This document shows positions 46,275 to 55,929 of a DNA stretch of 64,000 nucleotides, piece by piece (positions within the stretch are counted from its first letter, which is position 1; every line of letters begins with the position of its first letter). The position numbers and the translations under genes are program-made. The notes under the pieces are model-generated. The model worked only from the letters and a program-made list of their open reading frames with translations, was not told the origin of the DNA and made no database searches. The DNA lies in assembly GCF_001723175.1 (NCBI RefSeq), contig NC_064656.1, forward strand, positions 1,736,001 to 1,800,000. Direction: 5' to 3'. The DNA is from Penicillium oxalicum. Taxonomy: Eukaryota; Ascomycota; Eurotiomycetes; Eurotiales; Aspergillaceae.

Positions 46275-47807
46275 ATGGCGACGGCAAGCAGGGACCCCAC
46301 AGCCAAGGTGAGATATGCATGCGTGCGATTATATTCAACAAGAAATTCTAACCAGATCGGCCAGCCCAGCGCGCTGCGCTCAATCATTGCGGGCTCCACC
46401 GCAGGAGCCGTGGAGATTGGTAAGTTGCCCGCATGATGAGTGACTCAAGTGGATGGGCGGATGTTGCGTGCTGACTCTCGACCTCTTGTTCTGTGATATA
46501 GCAATCACGTATCCAGCTGAGTGTATGTCTCTGTTGTGCTGCAGTTTCACCACAAAAATTACATTGATCATGAACTAATCGTGTGGGTTTAGTTGCGAAG
46601 ACGCGGACACAATTGAATCGCCGACTTGCGGAGGGCCAGAAACTCCCGTGGCCGCCATTCGGCAAGCAGTGGTATGCCGGATGTACAACGCTGATTATTG
46701 GAAACTCATTGAAGGCTGGCATTCGTATGTCTTTTGTTCTTGCTTTTCCTTTGGCGAGCCTCCTTCCTTTGCAGTTTTATTTTTCCCTTCGAAGAAACGG
46801 AATGCTCACATACGCCCGATTGCGTCATTGCAGGTTTCGTTGCGTTCGATGCCATCAAAGCCAGTCTCCAGGATGAGAATGGCAAGATCTCCGGGCCAAG
46901 GACGGTTGTTGCTGGATTCGGTGCGGGTGTCACTGAATCTTTGCTTGCGGTCACTCCATTTGAGAGTATCAAGACTCAATTGTGTGTTTTCTTCTCTTCG
47001 TGACCGGGGCTCCTCGTGTTGGAGAGGCTTGATATGATGGGTCTGTGTGGAGGTTTCGGAATGAAAAATGACTGACATGGCCGTACTGGGTAGGATCGAC
47101 GACCGCAAGGCAGCGAAGCCACGTATGAATGGGTTCCTGCACGGCAGCAAGATCATCTTCCAAGAGCGCGGTATTCGGGGCTTCTTCCAGGGTTTCGTGC
47201 CAACTACAGCTCGACAGGCTGCCAACTCTGCCACCCGATTCACTAGCTACACGACTATCAAACAGTTAGCAGAGGGCTATGTGGCCCCCGGAGAGAAGCT
47301 GGGTACTCTTGCAACCTTTGGTATCGGCGGGTTGGCGGGTATCATCACAGTGTTAGTGCTCTGCTGCGCGCGAAGATGAATTCATGTCATGACAGTGGAA
47401 ACTAACATAATGACATAGCTATGTGACTCAACCCCTTGACACAGTGAAGACAAGGTATGTACTCGGTCTCAGTTGGCAGCATTGTGGTATACAAGCTTCT
47501 AACGTGTCCTTCTTCACTTTTCTCTCTCGCAGAATGCAATCGCTGGAGGCGAGCAAACACTACAAGAACAGTTTCGTCTGTGCGGCGCGTATCTTCAAGG
47601 ACGAAGGTATCTTGACATTCTGGTCTGGCGCAATGCCCAGATTAGCCCGATTGATTCTGAGCGGTGGAATTGTGTTCACCATGTGCGTTGAGACCTTTCC
47701 GTCCTGTTGGAATATCTGGCACAGTTTTTGTCTTGCTAACTCAAAACAGGTACGAGAAGTCGATGGAGTTGATGGACCTGGCAGACCCCGAGCGCAAGTA
47801 TATCTAG
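46275..47807 (+). CDS. ctp1: Mitochondrial tricarboxylate (citrate) carrier Ctp1
   Basis: SLC25-family inner-membrane exchanger exporting citrate for acetyl-CoA supply. Eight exons close in frame from the ATG at 46275 (MATASRDPTAK) to about 295 residues, the family length. Three mitochondrial-carrier signatures are visible. The first, ITYPAEFAKTRTQLN (PxE variant), is split over a 21-nt exon at 46502-46522. The second is VTPFESIKTQLIDD. The third is VTQPLDTVKTRMQS. The first having Glu in place of Asp, and the set ITYPAE/TPFES/TQPLD, are characteristic of citrate carriers. Each repeat carries the following G-x-x-G-hydrophobic helix (GIRGFFQGFVPTTARQ, GILTFWSGAMPRLAR). The last exon gives YEKSMELMDLADPERKYI. 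It ends 239 bp from the convergent mrf1 gene. Confidence 0.94.
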
Positions 47808-48046
47808 AAATGGGTCATTCACATCCAACGTATGAGGGTAACCCCTTTGTCGTGAATCTAAATGGACCAGGTGCCGATGTCAACAAAACCAAACGCCCAT
47901 GAAGATGTGTGTCAGTGTGTAAAAGTACATGGTATCGTTTCTTTAGTGTACAATATATAGAACTCGCCGTGCGAAATCTGTCGGTGCTTCTATTTTTTTC
48001 AGTCTCTTCTTTGGAACAGGCCCGCGTCGTGTCTCTGCATGCTCGT

Positions 48047-49451
48047 TCAATTGTTGCTCTTCTTCCCCTTCATCTGCTCCTCCTTGGCCATCTCTTCCGC
48101 CAGCATACCTTCTACTTCGCGGTCAGCCATCCATGTGCGCACGCTTTCCATGACAGTCTCTAGGCCATCTCCACCGTCCAGGACGCCATCCAGATTGTGA
48201 ATGGTGATTCCGCTCCGGTGGTCGGTACAGCGACTTTGTCCAAAGTTGTACGTGCGGATCTTGTCCCCCCGGCCCATGCGCGCCACTCCGCCCATGGCGC
48301 CTCGGCGCAGCTGAACCAACTCTTGCTCCCGTGCTTCCTGACGCGCTTCGGCGAGTTTGGCACGAAGCACCTGCCACGCTTTGCGTCGATTCGATTGTTG
48401 CGAGCGTTCATCTTGCATCGACACCACGGTGCCCGTGGGGATATGCGTCAATCGGATCGCCGACTCGGTCTTGTTGACGTGTTGACCACCCGCACCACTT
48501 GCTCTCATCTTCTCTACTCGCACTTCTTGCGGATCAATGTAGTAATCACTCGTGGGATCTTCGAAATTCAAAGCATTGTCCGTGGCGCTACTGCCACTTT
48601 CTGGGAAACTCGGCAGGACCATGACGCTGACGGCACTGGTATGCGTTCGGCCTTTGGTCTCTGTGGCGGGCACCCGCTGGACGCGGTGCACTCCCGACTC
48701 GGTCCGGAGGATATCGTAGGCCCCGTCGGCTTCGATCTCGATGACGGCTTCAGTGAGACGGTCCTCGGACGTCCCGTCCTCGACTTCCTGCTTCAGGATC
48801 GTAGGGCGCAGACCTTGTCGCGAGCAGAAAGATGTGTACATGCGCATCAACTCAAAGGCGAAGAGGCCCGCCTCGTCGCCTCCCGCTCCCGGCCGGATTT
48901 CCACCAGACATGGGAGATCTGCAAAGGGATGCCGAGGGATCAAGGCCTTCTTGAGCCGATCAGAGATGGTCGGCAACGAGTCATGACTGGATTGCAGATC
49001 TTCAATCGCCAGAGTCCGTAGTTCTTCGTCGGTTTCGGGCTGTTCCAGGAGGGCTTTGAGTTCGGTGATGGATTCATGGGCGGTATCCCATTCTTGCAGG
49101 ACTTGCGTGACGGGGGCGATTTCGCCGGCGCGTTTGGCGATCTTGGCATCAAAGGCCTCTGCTAGCTTGAGGGAGAGTTTGGCGTGTTCATCGGCGAGAA
49201 GTCGCGCGCGCGTGAGCAGGACTGGTGATAGACCGGAGTCGCCCGCGGCTAGAGAGAGGTGGAATTAGCGGACGATACTTTCTCTTTTTTTTTCTTTCTC
49301 CATCTTTCAGGGAAGAGACACATCATCGTATGTGAAGGAGAGTTCAGTCGATTTATAGAAGAATAAAGTTCATACCAGAATGAACAGGTCGTAGAGCCCT
49401 GCCCAGACCTGTCCTAGCAGGTCGCCAGAATAATCGACCGCATTGGAGCAT
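48047..49451 (-). CDS. mrf1: Mitochondrial peptide chain release factor 1 (Mrf1)
   Basis: Class I release factor that ends mitochondrial translation at UAA/UAG. Two exons: 49376-49451 encodes MLQCGRLFWRPARTGLGRAL, an Arg-rich, acid-free matrix presequence. After the intron 49249-49375, exon 2 (48047-49248) supplies the mature protein; total 425 residues. Order: helical N-domain (LLADEHAKLSLKLAEAF), PCF domain (EIRPGAGGDEAGLFAFELMR), a codon-recognition region between them and the catalytic loop, then ASGAGGQHVNKTESAIRLTH with the universal GGQ that triggers peptidyl-tRNA hydrolysis. The following HIPTGTVVSMQDERSQQSN is equally conserved. The tail is Lys/Glu-rich (MAKEEQMKGKKSNN). The stop-codon recognition motif was not located with certainty. 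Confidence 0.95.
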
Positions 49452-50002
49452 TTCTCTTGGATGGAGATGCTTTACAAGAAGACCGATGCGGAGATGATTC
49501 TCCAGCAATACGTAGTTGAGCTCTGCTCGGTGGTATGTAATTTACAGTAATTGTGTATGGTAAGTCACTTGTACCTCTCATACATTACATTGCCAAGTGA
49601 GGTGTCACATTGACTTGGACTTTCTCAGAGTCCATTTAGTTCTTACACTTGTAATACAATAACGTAAAGGCCACTCCATCGAGCTTCGCTGGTCTTCGAC
49701 TTGCATTCCATCGCTGACTTGTCCTTTTGAGAGTTTACCCGGACTCGCTGCACTTTATCTTCTGCGTATCTCTTCTGTCTGTACTTCAAGCCTGCACTCT
49801 CTTCTTTTTCTTAATCCTGTAGTGAATACCTCTTTGACTTCCTTGTCACACATTTCCCTTCTCGTCTCTCTGGGCGAAACTAAAACAACAAAAAAAGAAG
49901 TTGGACTAGATCATGCCGACATCCCTCCATTAAACAAAGCATCGCAAAGCGTCTGTCTTCCTCCACCTGGACATTGGCCTAAAAGATTGACCGGGATCAA
50001 TT
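49452..50002. promoter_or_regulatory. Bidirectional upstream region of mrf1 and the DnaJ/TPR gene
   Basis: 551 bp between divergent starts, pyrimidine-rich in the last 300 bases toward the DnaJ gene. No clear TATA box or unfolded-protein-response element identified by eye. Confidence 0.4.
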
Positions 50003-51680
50003 ATGCGCATCTCCTTTGAAACCGTCACGGCCGTGCTGGCCTGCCTTTCCACCGGCTCTGCGCTTCAGATCCCCGCCGACACGCCTCTGTCCGAACTGAT
50101 CGCCTCCGCCAAAGCCCATCTGGCCAAGGGGTCCCCGCGCGATGCCCTCCCTTACTTTGACGCTGCGGTGTCCCGCGATCCGTCCAACTATATCACCCTC
50201 TTCCAGCGTGGCGCGGCCTACCTGTCCATTGGCAAGAACAGCCAGGCCTCCGAGGACTTCAACCGGGTGTTGAAACTGAAGCCCGACTTTGAAGGAGCGC
50301 TACTGCAGCGCTCACGTCTGCACGCCCGCTCGGCGCAGTGGAAAGAAGCATTGAAGGATCTGGAGAAGGCGGGGAAGAAGAACTCGGCCGAGTACGAGGA
50401 GCTGCGCGCCGCACGCGATGCGGCTGGCTTGGCCCTGGCGGCGGAGAAGAAGAAGGACTGGGAGGCGTGTGTGACGCAGGCGGGCGTGGCGATTCTCAAG
50501 GCGAATACGGATTTGACATTGCGACAGACTCGCGCGCACTGTCGATTCGAGAGAGGGGAGATCGAAGAAGGCGTGAGCGATTTGGCGCATGTGCTTCAGA
50601 TCTCGCCCAACTTGGTGGAGCCGCACTTGCAGATGTCGTCCATGTTGTTCTATGCGCTAGGGGATAGCGATCGTGGACTGGCGCAGATTCGCAAGTGTCT
50701 GCATACGGATCCTGATGCCAAGGCGTGTAATCGTCTGTACAAGCGTGAGCGACAGCTGGCGAAGGCGCTGGACAAGGTGCGGAGTGCGCTGGAGGCGCGC
50801 AAGTTCAGCAATGCGGTCAAGTTGATGGTGGATGACGGGGCGGAACCTGGGTTGATCACCGACGTGAAGAATGATGTTGCTGAGGCGCGAAAGGCTGGTC
50901 ATATCTATCCGGCGGCGTCAAATCATCTTTACAACTTCTTGCTTGAAAAGACATGTGAGGCTTATCGAGAGGTAAGTTTTGACGCCATTGCAGTCTGTTT
51001 TTCTTTTTGATCAATCCCTGGGGATATGTGTAGGAATGATGTGTTGCTAACTTTTACTCCCCCAATAGATGCGCATGGTCAAGAAGGCTGGTCCTTATTG
51101 TACCGAAGCTCTCCAAGTTGTACCCCATTCACTTCACGGGCTTCTCTACCAAGCCCAAACACAACTCGACCACGATCAATTCGAAGAGGCGGTTCGCACA
51201 TTAAGTACCGCCCGTGAGCACCACCCCCAGTCTCAGGAAATCCCGTCTCTTCTCCAAAAGGCCCAGGCCCTTCTCAAGCGATCTAAGCAAAAGGACTACT
51301 ACAAGGTCCTCGGCGTCAGTCGCGATGCCGACGAACGCACCATCAAGCGGGCCTATCGTCAATTGATGAAACTCCACCACCCAGACAAGGCACATTCGCA
51401 AGGAGTCTCCAAAGAAGAGGCCGAAAAGAAGATGGCGGCAATCAACGAGGCGTATGAAGTGCTTTCCGACGGAGAACTACGCACGCGGTACGATAACGGG
51501 GACGATCCCAACGATCCTGAGTCCCAACAACAGCGTGGAAACCCCTTCCAGCAGGGCAATCCATTTGGCCATGCTGGTGGACAACAGTACTTCTTCCAAC
51601 AGGGTGGTCGCCAGTTCAAGTTTGGTGGCGGTGGTGGTGGTTTTGGTGGTGGTGGATTTGGAGGATTCCCCTTCCAGTGA
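50003..51680 (+). CDS. ER-lumen DnaJ/TPR co-chaperone (P58IPK/DNAJC3-like)
   Basis: Two exons (50003-50971 and 51069-51680) give 526 residues. Residues 1-20 ([20 protein letters not shown]) look like a cleavable signal peptide. TPR helices fill about 28-400 ([40 protein letters not shown] and others). A J domain follows, [20 protein letters not shown], with the essential HPD in [10 protein letters not shown] that activates Hsp70 (BiP/Kar2). The end is a Gly/Phe-rich tail ([19 protein letters not shown]). The order signal, TPRs, J, G/F matches DNAJC3/P58IPK, which helps BiP hold unfolded secretory proteins. No KDEL-type signal is present, so retention is presumably by partners. No frame problems. 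Confidence 0.93.
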
Positions 51681-52184
51681 CGGAGCTTTTTCTTTTTTTA
51701 CTCTTTTTACTCTTTCCCATTTCTCCCTCTCTCACGCACTGTCTTGTTTTGTCCTCGTTACCTTTTCTTTTCACTCTGTTCTTTTTTTTCCGTCCATGTG
51801 GGAGACGTGCTTATTCCGAGTGTAGAACATATCATGGTGTCTTTTTTTATCAGGCGTATCATTATCGACACCGAAGCTGTCTGTGCAGTCCCTTTGGCGG
51901 ACTTTGCAGATGAAGCTTTGTACTTTTTTGGGGTTGCAGTCATTTGTTTTTCATCCTATTTATGATTTTTCGTATTCGGTAAGCCCATGCGACGAGAGAG
52001 GGATCTTGGCATGCTCCATAAGCCCGTCAATGTCTCCAAGCCGAGCCCATTTCTCCTTCCTACCCTGACCGAGTCTTCTTTTTTTTTCTCATTTTTGTTA
52101 TCATGTTCCCTCTCCTGACCAATATCCTCTTGCCATGAAACATCCTGTCCCCCTCTAGATGTATACGTATACATGTGTTTCACG
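51681..52184. other. Convergent gap, 3' flanks
   Basis: 504 bp of very T-rich sequence (runs at 51690-51800 and 52078-52090) between the DnaJ/TPR gene and the methyltransferase gene. No coding signal. Confidence 0.5.
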
Positions 52185-53033
52185 TTATCGCGGTGCATCC
52201 GTCAACGGCACATAGCTCACCTGAAATACTTTCCTCTTCTGCACCGATCCATCCGCCTTCTTATCCACCACCCAAATGTACTGTCCACCACCACCTATTC
52301 CCAAACTACTCAAACTGGTCCCATCCCCCTCCGACTTGGACTCCACGGGGATGAACAATCTGCCCGGTGCTCGCAACTGCTCAATCAGCACGGGGTGCAA
52401 CTCCTCCGCCGCCGCACCCACGTGAATCGCATCATAGGGCGCCTCAGCCTTCCACCCCAGTCGTCCGTCCGCAGTGATGAACTTGACTTGTCCTGATTGT
52501 TGGAGATGCTGGCCCTGCTTGGACTTGTTCATGTTGGATCGGGCGAGCTCGACCAGTTCAGGAATATGGTCGATTCCAATGACTCGGCCCTGCTCCTTCT
52601 CCTGCTCCGAGCCTGGACCACTGGTGATCAGATTGGCCAGAACGTGAGTGAGATAGCCCGAGCCTGATCCGATGTCGAGAACGCGGGCGCCCGGGTGGAG
52701 ATGGTCGATGAGGTACTCGCAGGCGTGTCCGTGCATGTGTGGAGCAGAGATGGTGGCGCCGTGGCCGATGGATTGGGGGGAATCGGAGTATGGGCGGGAG
52801 GGTGCGTAGTGGGCTCGATCGACCTATGGTAGGGTCTGTTAGTCCCACTGGGCACTTGAAAAAAAAAAGGAATGGATGGTGAATGGTGATGCTTCATGTT
52901 GACATGGAGAGAGAAGGAGTGATGATCATACACCTAGCATGGCCTCTTTGACACGCTGATTTTTGATCAATTCAGCCTTGAAGAGGTTCTCGATGAGTTC
53001 GGTGTTGGTGGATCCGGAACAGTACCACGCCAT
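52185..53033 (-). CDS. Protein-L-isoaspartate O-methyltransferase (PCMT)
   Basis: Repair enzyme that methylates isoaspartyl residues in damaged proteins using S-adenosylmethionine. Exon 1 (52932-53033) encodes MAWYCSGSTNTELIENLF and on to KEAMLG. The intron is 52824-52931 (GTATGA donor, ATAG acceptor). Exon 2 begins VDRAHYAPSRPYSDSPQSIG, which is the family substrate loop. Total 246 residues, the normal size. SAM motif I is VLDIGSGSGYLTHVLANL and motif II region is GRVIGIDHIPELVELA. PHMHGHACEYL is the conserved helix before motif I, and YDAIHVGAAAEELHPVL a later conserved block. A yeast counterpart is not known to me, but filamentous fungi and S. pombe have one. Regulation unknown. Confidence 0.94.
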
Positions 53034-54218
53034 GCTGCTGAAGGTTCGGGATAGACGCTGAGTGGGGATAGATCGGCTGAATTGGAGGTTTCCAGGGAGC
53101 ATATATATATAGTTGTGTGGTAGTACGTGTGGAAGGGGAATTTCCAGGTGATCCTGGGAGGATATGTGATAGATAGAGAAAGAGAGGATTGCCTCTCCTA
53201 CGACGATAGTCTTCGTTCAGGTGTAAAAGGCAAAAAAGAGGGAAGTGGGAGGGTGACTTGGACGTGACGCCATCTTTTCGGACAAGCTCTCCACGTGACG
53301 GAACTGTCATGATATCCTAGTCGTAAGACACATAAGGTGTCAACCAGAACGTGACTGGTCGCTGCTTGCTAAATCTATTTTGTACACTGTCTTATTGGTA
53401 ACTTGGTGGTTCGATAGATCCAGATTGGTCCAAGGTAGAGCAAGGACAAAAGACTCGACCGAGTGGACGATAGGGAGTCGACCCACTCTAGTATATGAAA
53501 CAGAAAGAGGAAATAGACTCACGGTACTCTGTATCTACAGCATCAACACCAGCGCAGTCGACTGCCAATCTGCTACTGTTCATGTACGACAGAAGTACAT
53601 AACTGTACTCTGTACTTCTGTCTCACATGGAGCTTCCAGCCACCAAGTGGGCCACGGGGGATCATAAGCTGCAAGCTTTGCTCCCATCTATTGGTTCGGA
53701 ATAAATATCCCCTCACCTCTTTGAAGGTGATGGAGCACGTGCAATCTCCGGCCGGACAAGTGGGAATCAAATCAAACACAGCTTGAGAGCTTCATCCTCT
53801 CTCTCTTTCTCTCTTCGATTCGACTAGATGCTTCACGAAGTGTCTCACACTTATTCGCTTGAACATCTGTGGTATTTTCCACTCACTCTGTCTCCCCCAT
53901 CCTCCATGGCCATCACCACGAATCCCCAATCCCCGGTCGGCCGTCATCATCAACACTCTATGCTCTAAATTGAATTTCCGCCCCGTTTGGGCGATCCGAC
54001 CCGCTCGCAAGATTTGAATATACACCCCATTCCCGGCAGACCCATTCCTTCATTTCCGGGTCCTCGATTTCCCCCCCCGCCCAAAGGTTCAGGCTCCGGA
54101 TTCAGGGACCGGCCCCTCCGGTTGAAAGCTAGTCAGCCCAGGGACCAAAAAGACACGCCGAACAAAAGATTCCTTACGGCCGCGTCACGCAAGACTTTAC
54201 AGAGGGACTGTTCTCGCC
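53034..54218. promoter_or_regulatory. Divergent 1.2-kb intergenic region
   Basis: Lies between the methyltransferase and an unknown gene, so it holds two promoters. No supported open frame. It includes the strong hairpin near 53581-53629, a pyrimidine tract at about 53790-53820 and a C-rich tract at 54071-54080. Confidence 0.4.
53581..53629. repeat. Inverted repeat / hairpin, 12 bp + 5 bp stems
   Basis: GACAGAAGTACA at 53588-53599 pairs perfectly with TGTACTTCTGTC at 53611-53622 around an 11-nt loop. Outside it, CATGT (53581-53585) pairs with ACATG (53625-53629) across a 2-by-2 internal loop. The whole forms a 19-position stem. It sits in the intergenic region and overlaps no gene. Confidence 0.8.
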
Positions 54219-54547
54219 ATGGCGACCCAGGCGGATCCAGAACTCCGTGCTGAAGTGGATTGTATGATCTTGGACTATCTGGCCTGTCTCGCCATTGAGA
54301 GAACTCTCTCCGCGGCAGAGGACTCGACTCGAGGTTCTGCCCAGGGAGACGAGGTCAATTGGATGGTTGAACCTGTGCAAGGTGAGTCGTACAGGAGAAC
54401 CAAGCTGGAGACAGAAAATAGAGCAGAGAAAGCGAAAAACAGGAAGACGAACACCTTCACCACCACCAGCAGGTTGTCTGGTTGATCCTGCTTGTCCAGT
54501 CTCAACACGAATCTGGAACATCTCATCGTTCAAAGCCACTTGTCTAA

Positions 54548-54585
<38 letters not shown>

Positions 54586-55293
54586 GCCTTCAAATCGGCC
54601 ATGACCACGGCATACCCCGAGACTCTCCTCCCACGCGATCTCGAGATCAAGATCCAAATTTTGAGTATCGCCCATCATTTTTGGAACTATCCCGACCACA
54701 CGGCGAAATCCTCTTTTCCGCAGGAATCCAATCCAAGCGCAAGCTCTCATCCCACAACTGGAACCAACGATCGTCCGCCACGACCCCACCTTGCCAGTAT
54801 CGGAATTGACTTTGTAGAAATGTGCTCGGTCGCAGTCTCCAAAGTCTCCCACACACGCTGGTTCGATCTCGGTGGCCGATTCATGCTTCAGGCTCGGATG
54901 GAGGAGCATCGCGAGGGTCATGTGCGAACGGCCGCGATCCCATGGTTCTACGCCTGGATGCCCAATAGTCCGGATCTGAGAGAGAAGTGGACGGTGGTGC
55001 GGGATCGGTATGCAGCAGAGTTACCACAGTCCCCATCCTCGTCTCTGTCATCATCATCGATGGCATCCTTTCAAGAAAAGGCAAACCCCATGGGAAACGG
55101 TACCGAGGAGGCGTGGAGACAAGCCCAGGATAAATTCCCCTTTGTCGAATTCAAGCGCATGGTGATCATGTTTCTAGTCGAGCTGATGATGACGCTTGAT
55201 CAGCCGATCTTGCTGCAATTGGAGTGTGGCAAGCTGGGCCATTTGACCGTCGCGGAGACGAGCCAGTTGATGGAACGCATTGGAATCCGCTAA
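54219..55293 (+). CDS. Protein of unknown function, about 289 aa
   Basis: I do not recognise this family. Two exons (54219-54381 and 54587-55293) rejoin in frame (WMVEPVQ/AFKSAMTTAYPE), giving 289 residues from the ATG at 54219. The intron ends with a long CT repeat feeding a CAG acceptor. The N-terminal helix (AEVDCMILDYLACLAIERTL) is amphipathic. The central block (PHLASIGIDFVEMCSVAVSK, then RWFDLGGRFMLQARMEEH) and the C-terminal helices (FKRMVIMFLVELMMTLDQP) look structured and not chance-like. A Ser run (PSSSLSSSSM) separates them. No signal peptide, catalytic motif or cofactor site is seen. The clean two-exon structure and balanced composition support a real gene. Confidence 0.72.
54548..54583 (+). 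repeat. (CT)n microsatellite in intron
   Basis: About 17-18 CT dinucleotides directly before the CAG acceptor of the intron of the unknown gene at 54219. It acts as an extreme polypyrimidine tract and is likely length-polymorphic. Confidence 0.95.
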
Positions 55294-55929
55294 TATGTCA
55301 AAGAGCGAGATGGAGATTGACGACCCATTCTGAATTCTGCGTGGGCATTCTCTTTTGGTTTTTGGTTTGGCTTTCTTCCGTTGGGGGAAGTAACCGTACG
55401 GGAGCGTTCTATTTTTTATTTTCCCTCCCTTTTGTAATCATAATTTTCAATTGCATATATATCTTTTTTTTTCCATCGCAACTTTCAGATGATAATGGCG
55501 TACGCGATACATAGGCAAATCCTTGCCGCTTGTCATATAGATTATGCCTTGAACAGTCCCATCCGCTTCCAATCGACAGGTAGACCGAGGGATCACGACG
55601 GCATCACCTCGTGGTCTTGATCGACGCGACAGGACGACACTGCAGAGCACCACAGATTTATCAAATCGATTCTCATGATCGAGACGTTCGACATTACCAG
55701 ACAATATACGACAGTGGGGACAGGAATATTTTTGAAAGACACAGACACATACACACGAATTAAAAGGAAAGTTCGGAAGATTGGAATAATCTACAATGTG
55801 GGTGTGGGAAGGGGAAGAGCTGGATTGGGAAATAATGGGCGGCTTCAATGACTGCAGACGGCATTCAACCAAATGGAGTGATTCGTGATGGGATCAAAAG
55901 GGGGGGAAACAATCCAATGGAGGATTGAT
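55294..55929. other. Convergent gap between unknown gene and kgd2
   Basis: 636 bp of 3' flanks. A 141-codon frame at 55447-55872 on the minus strand has many Cys and Ser but no recognisable domain, and is treated as chance. Confidence 0.4.
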
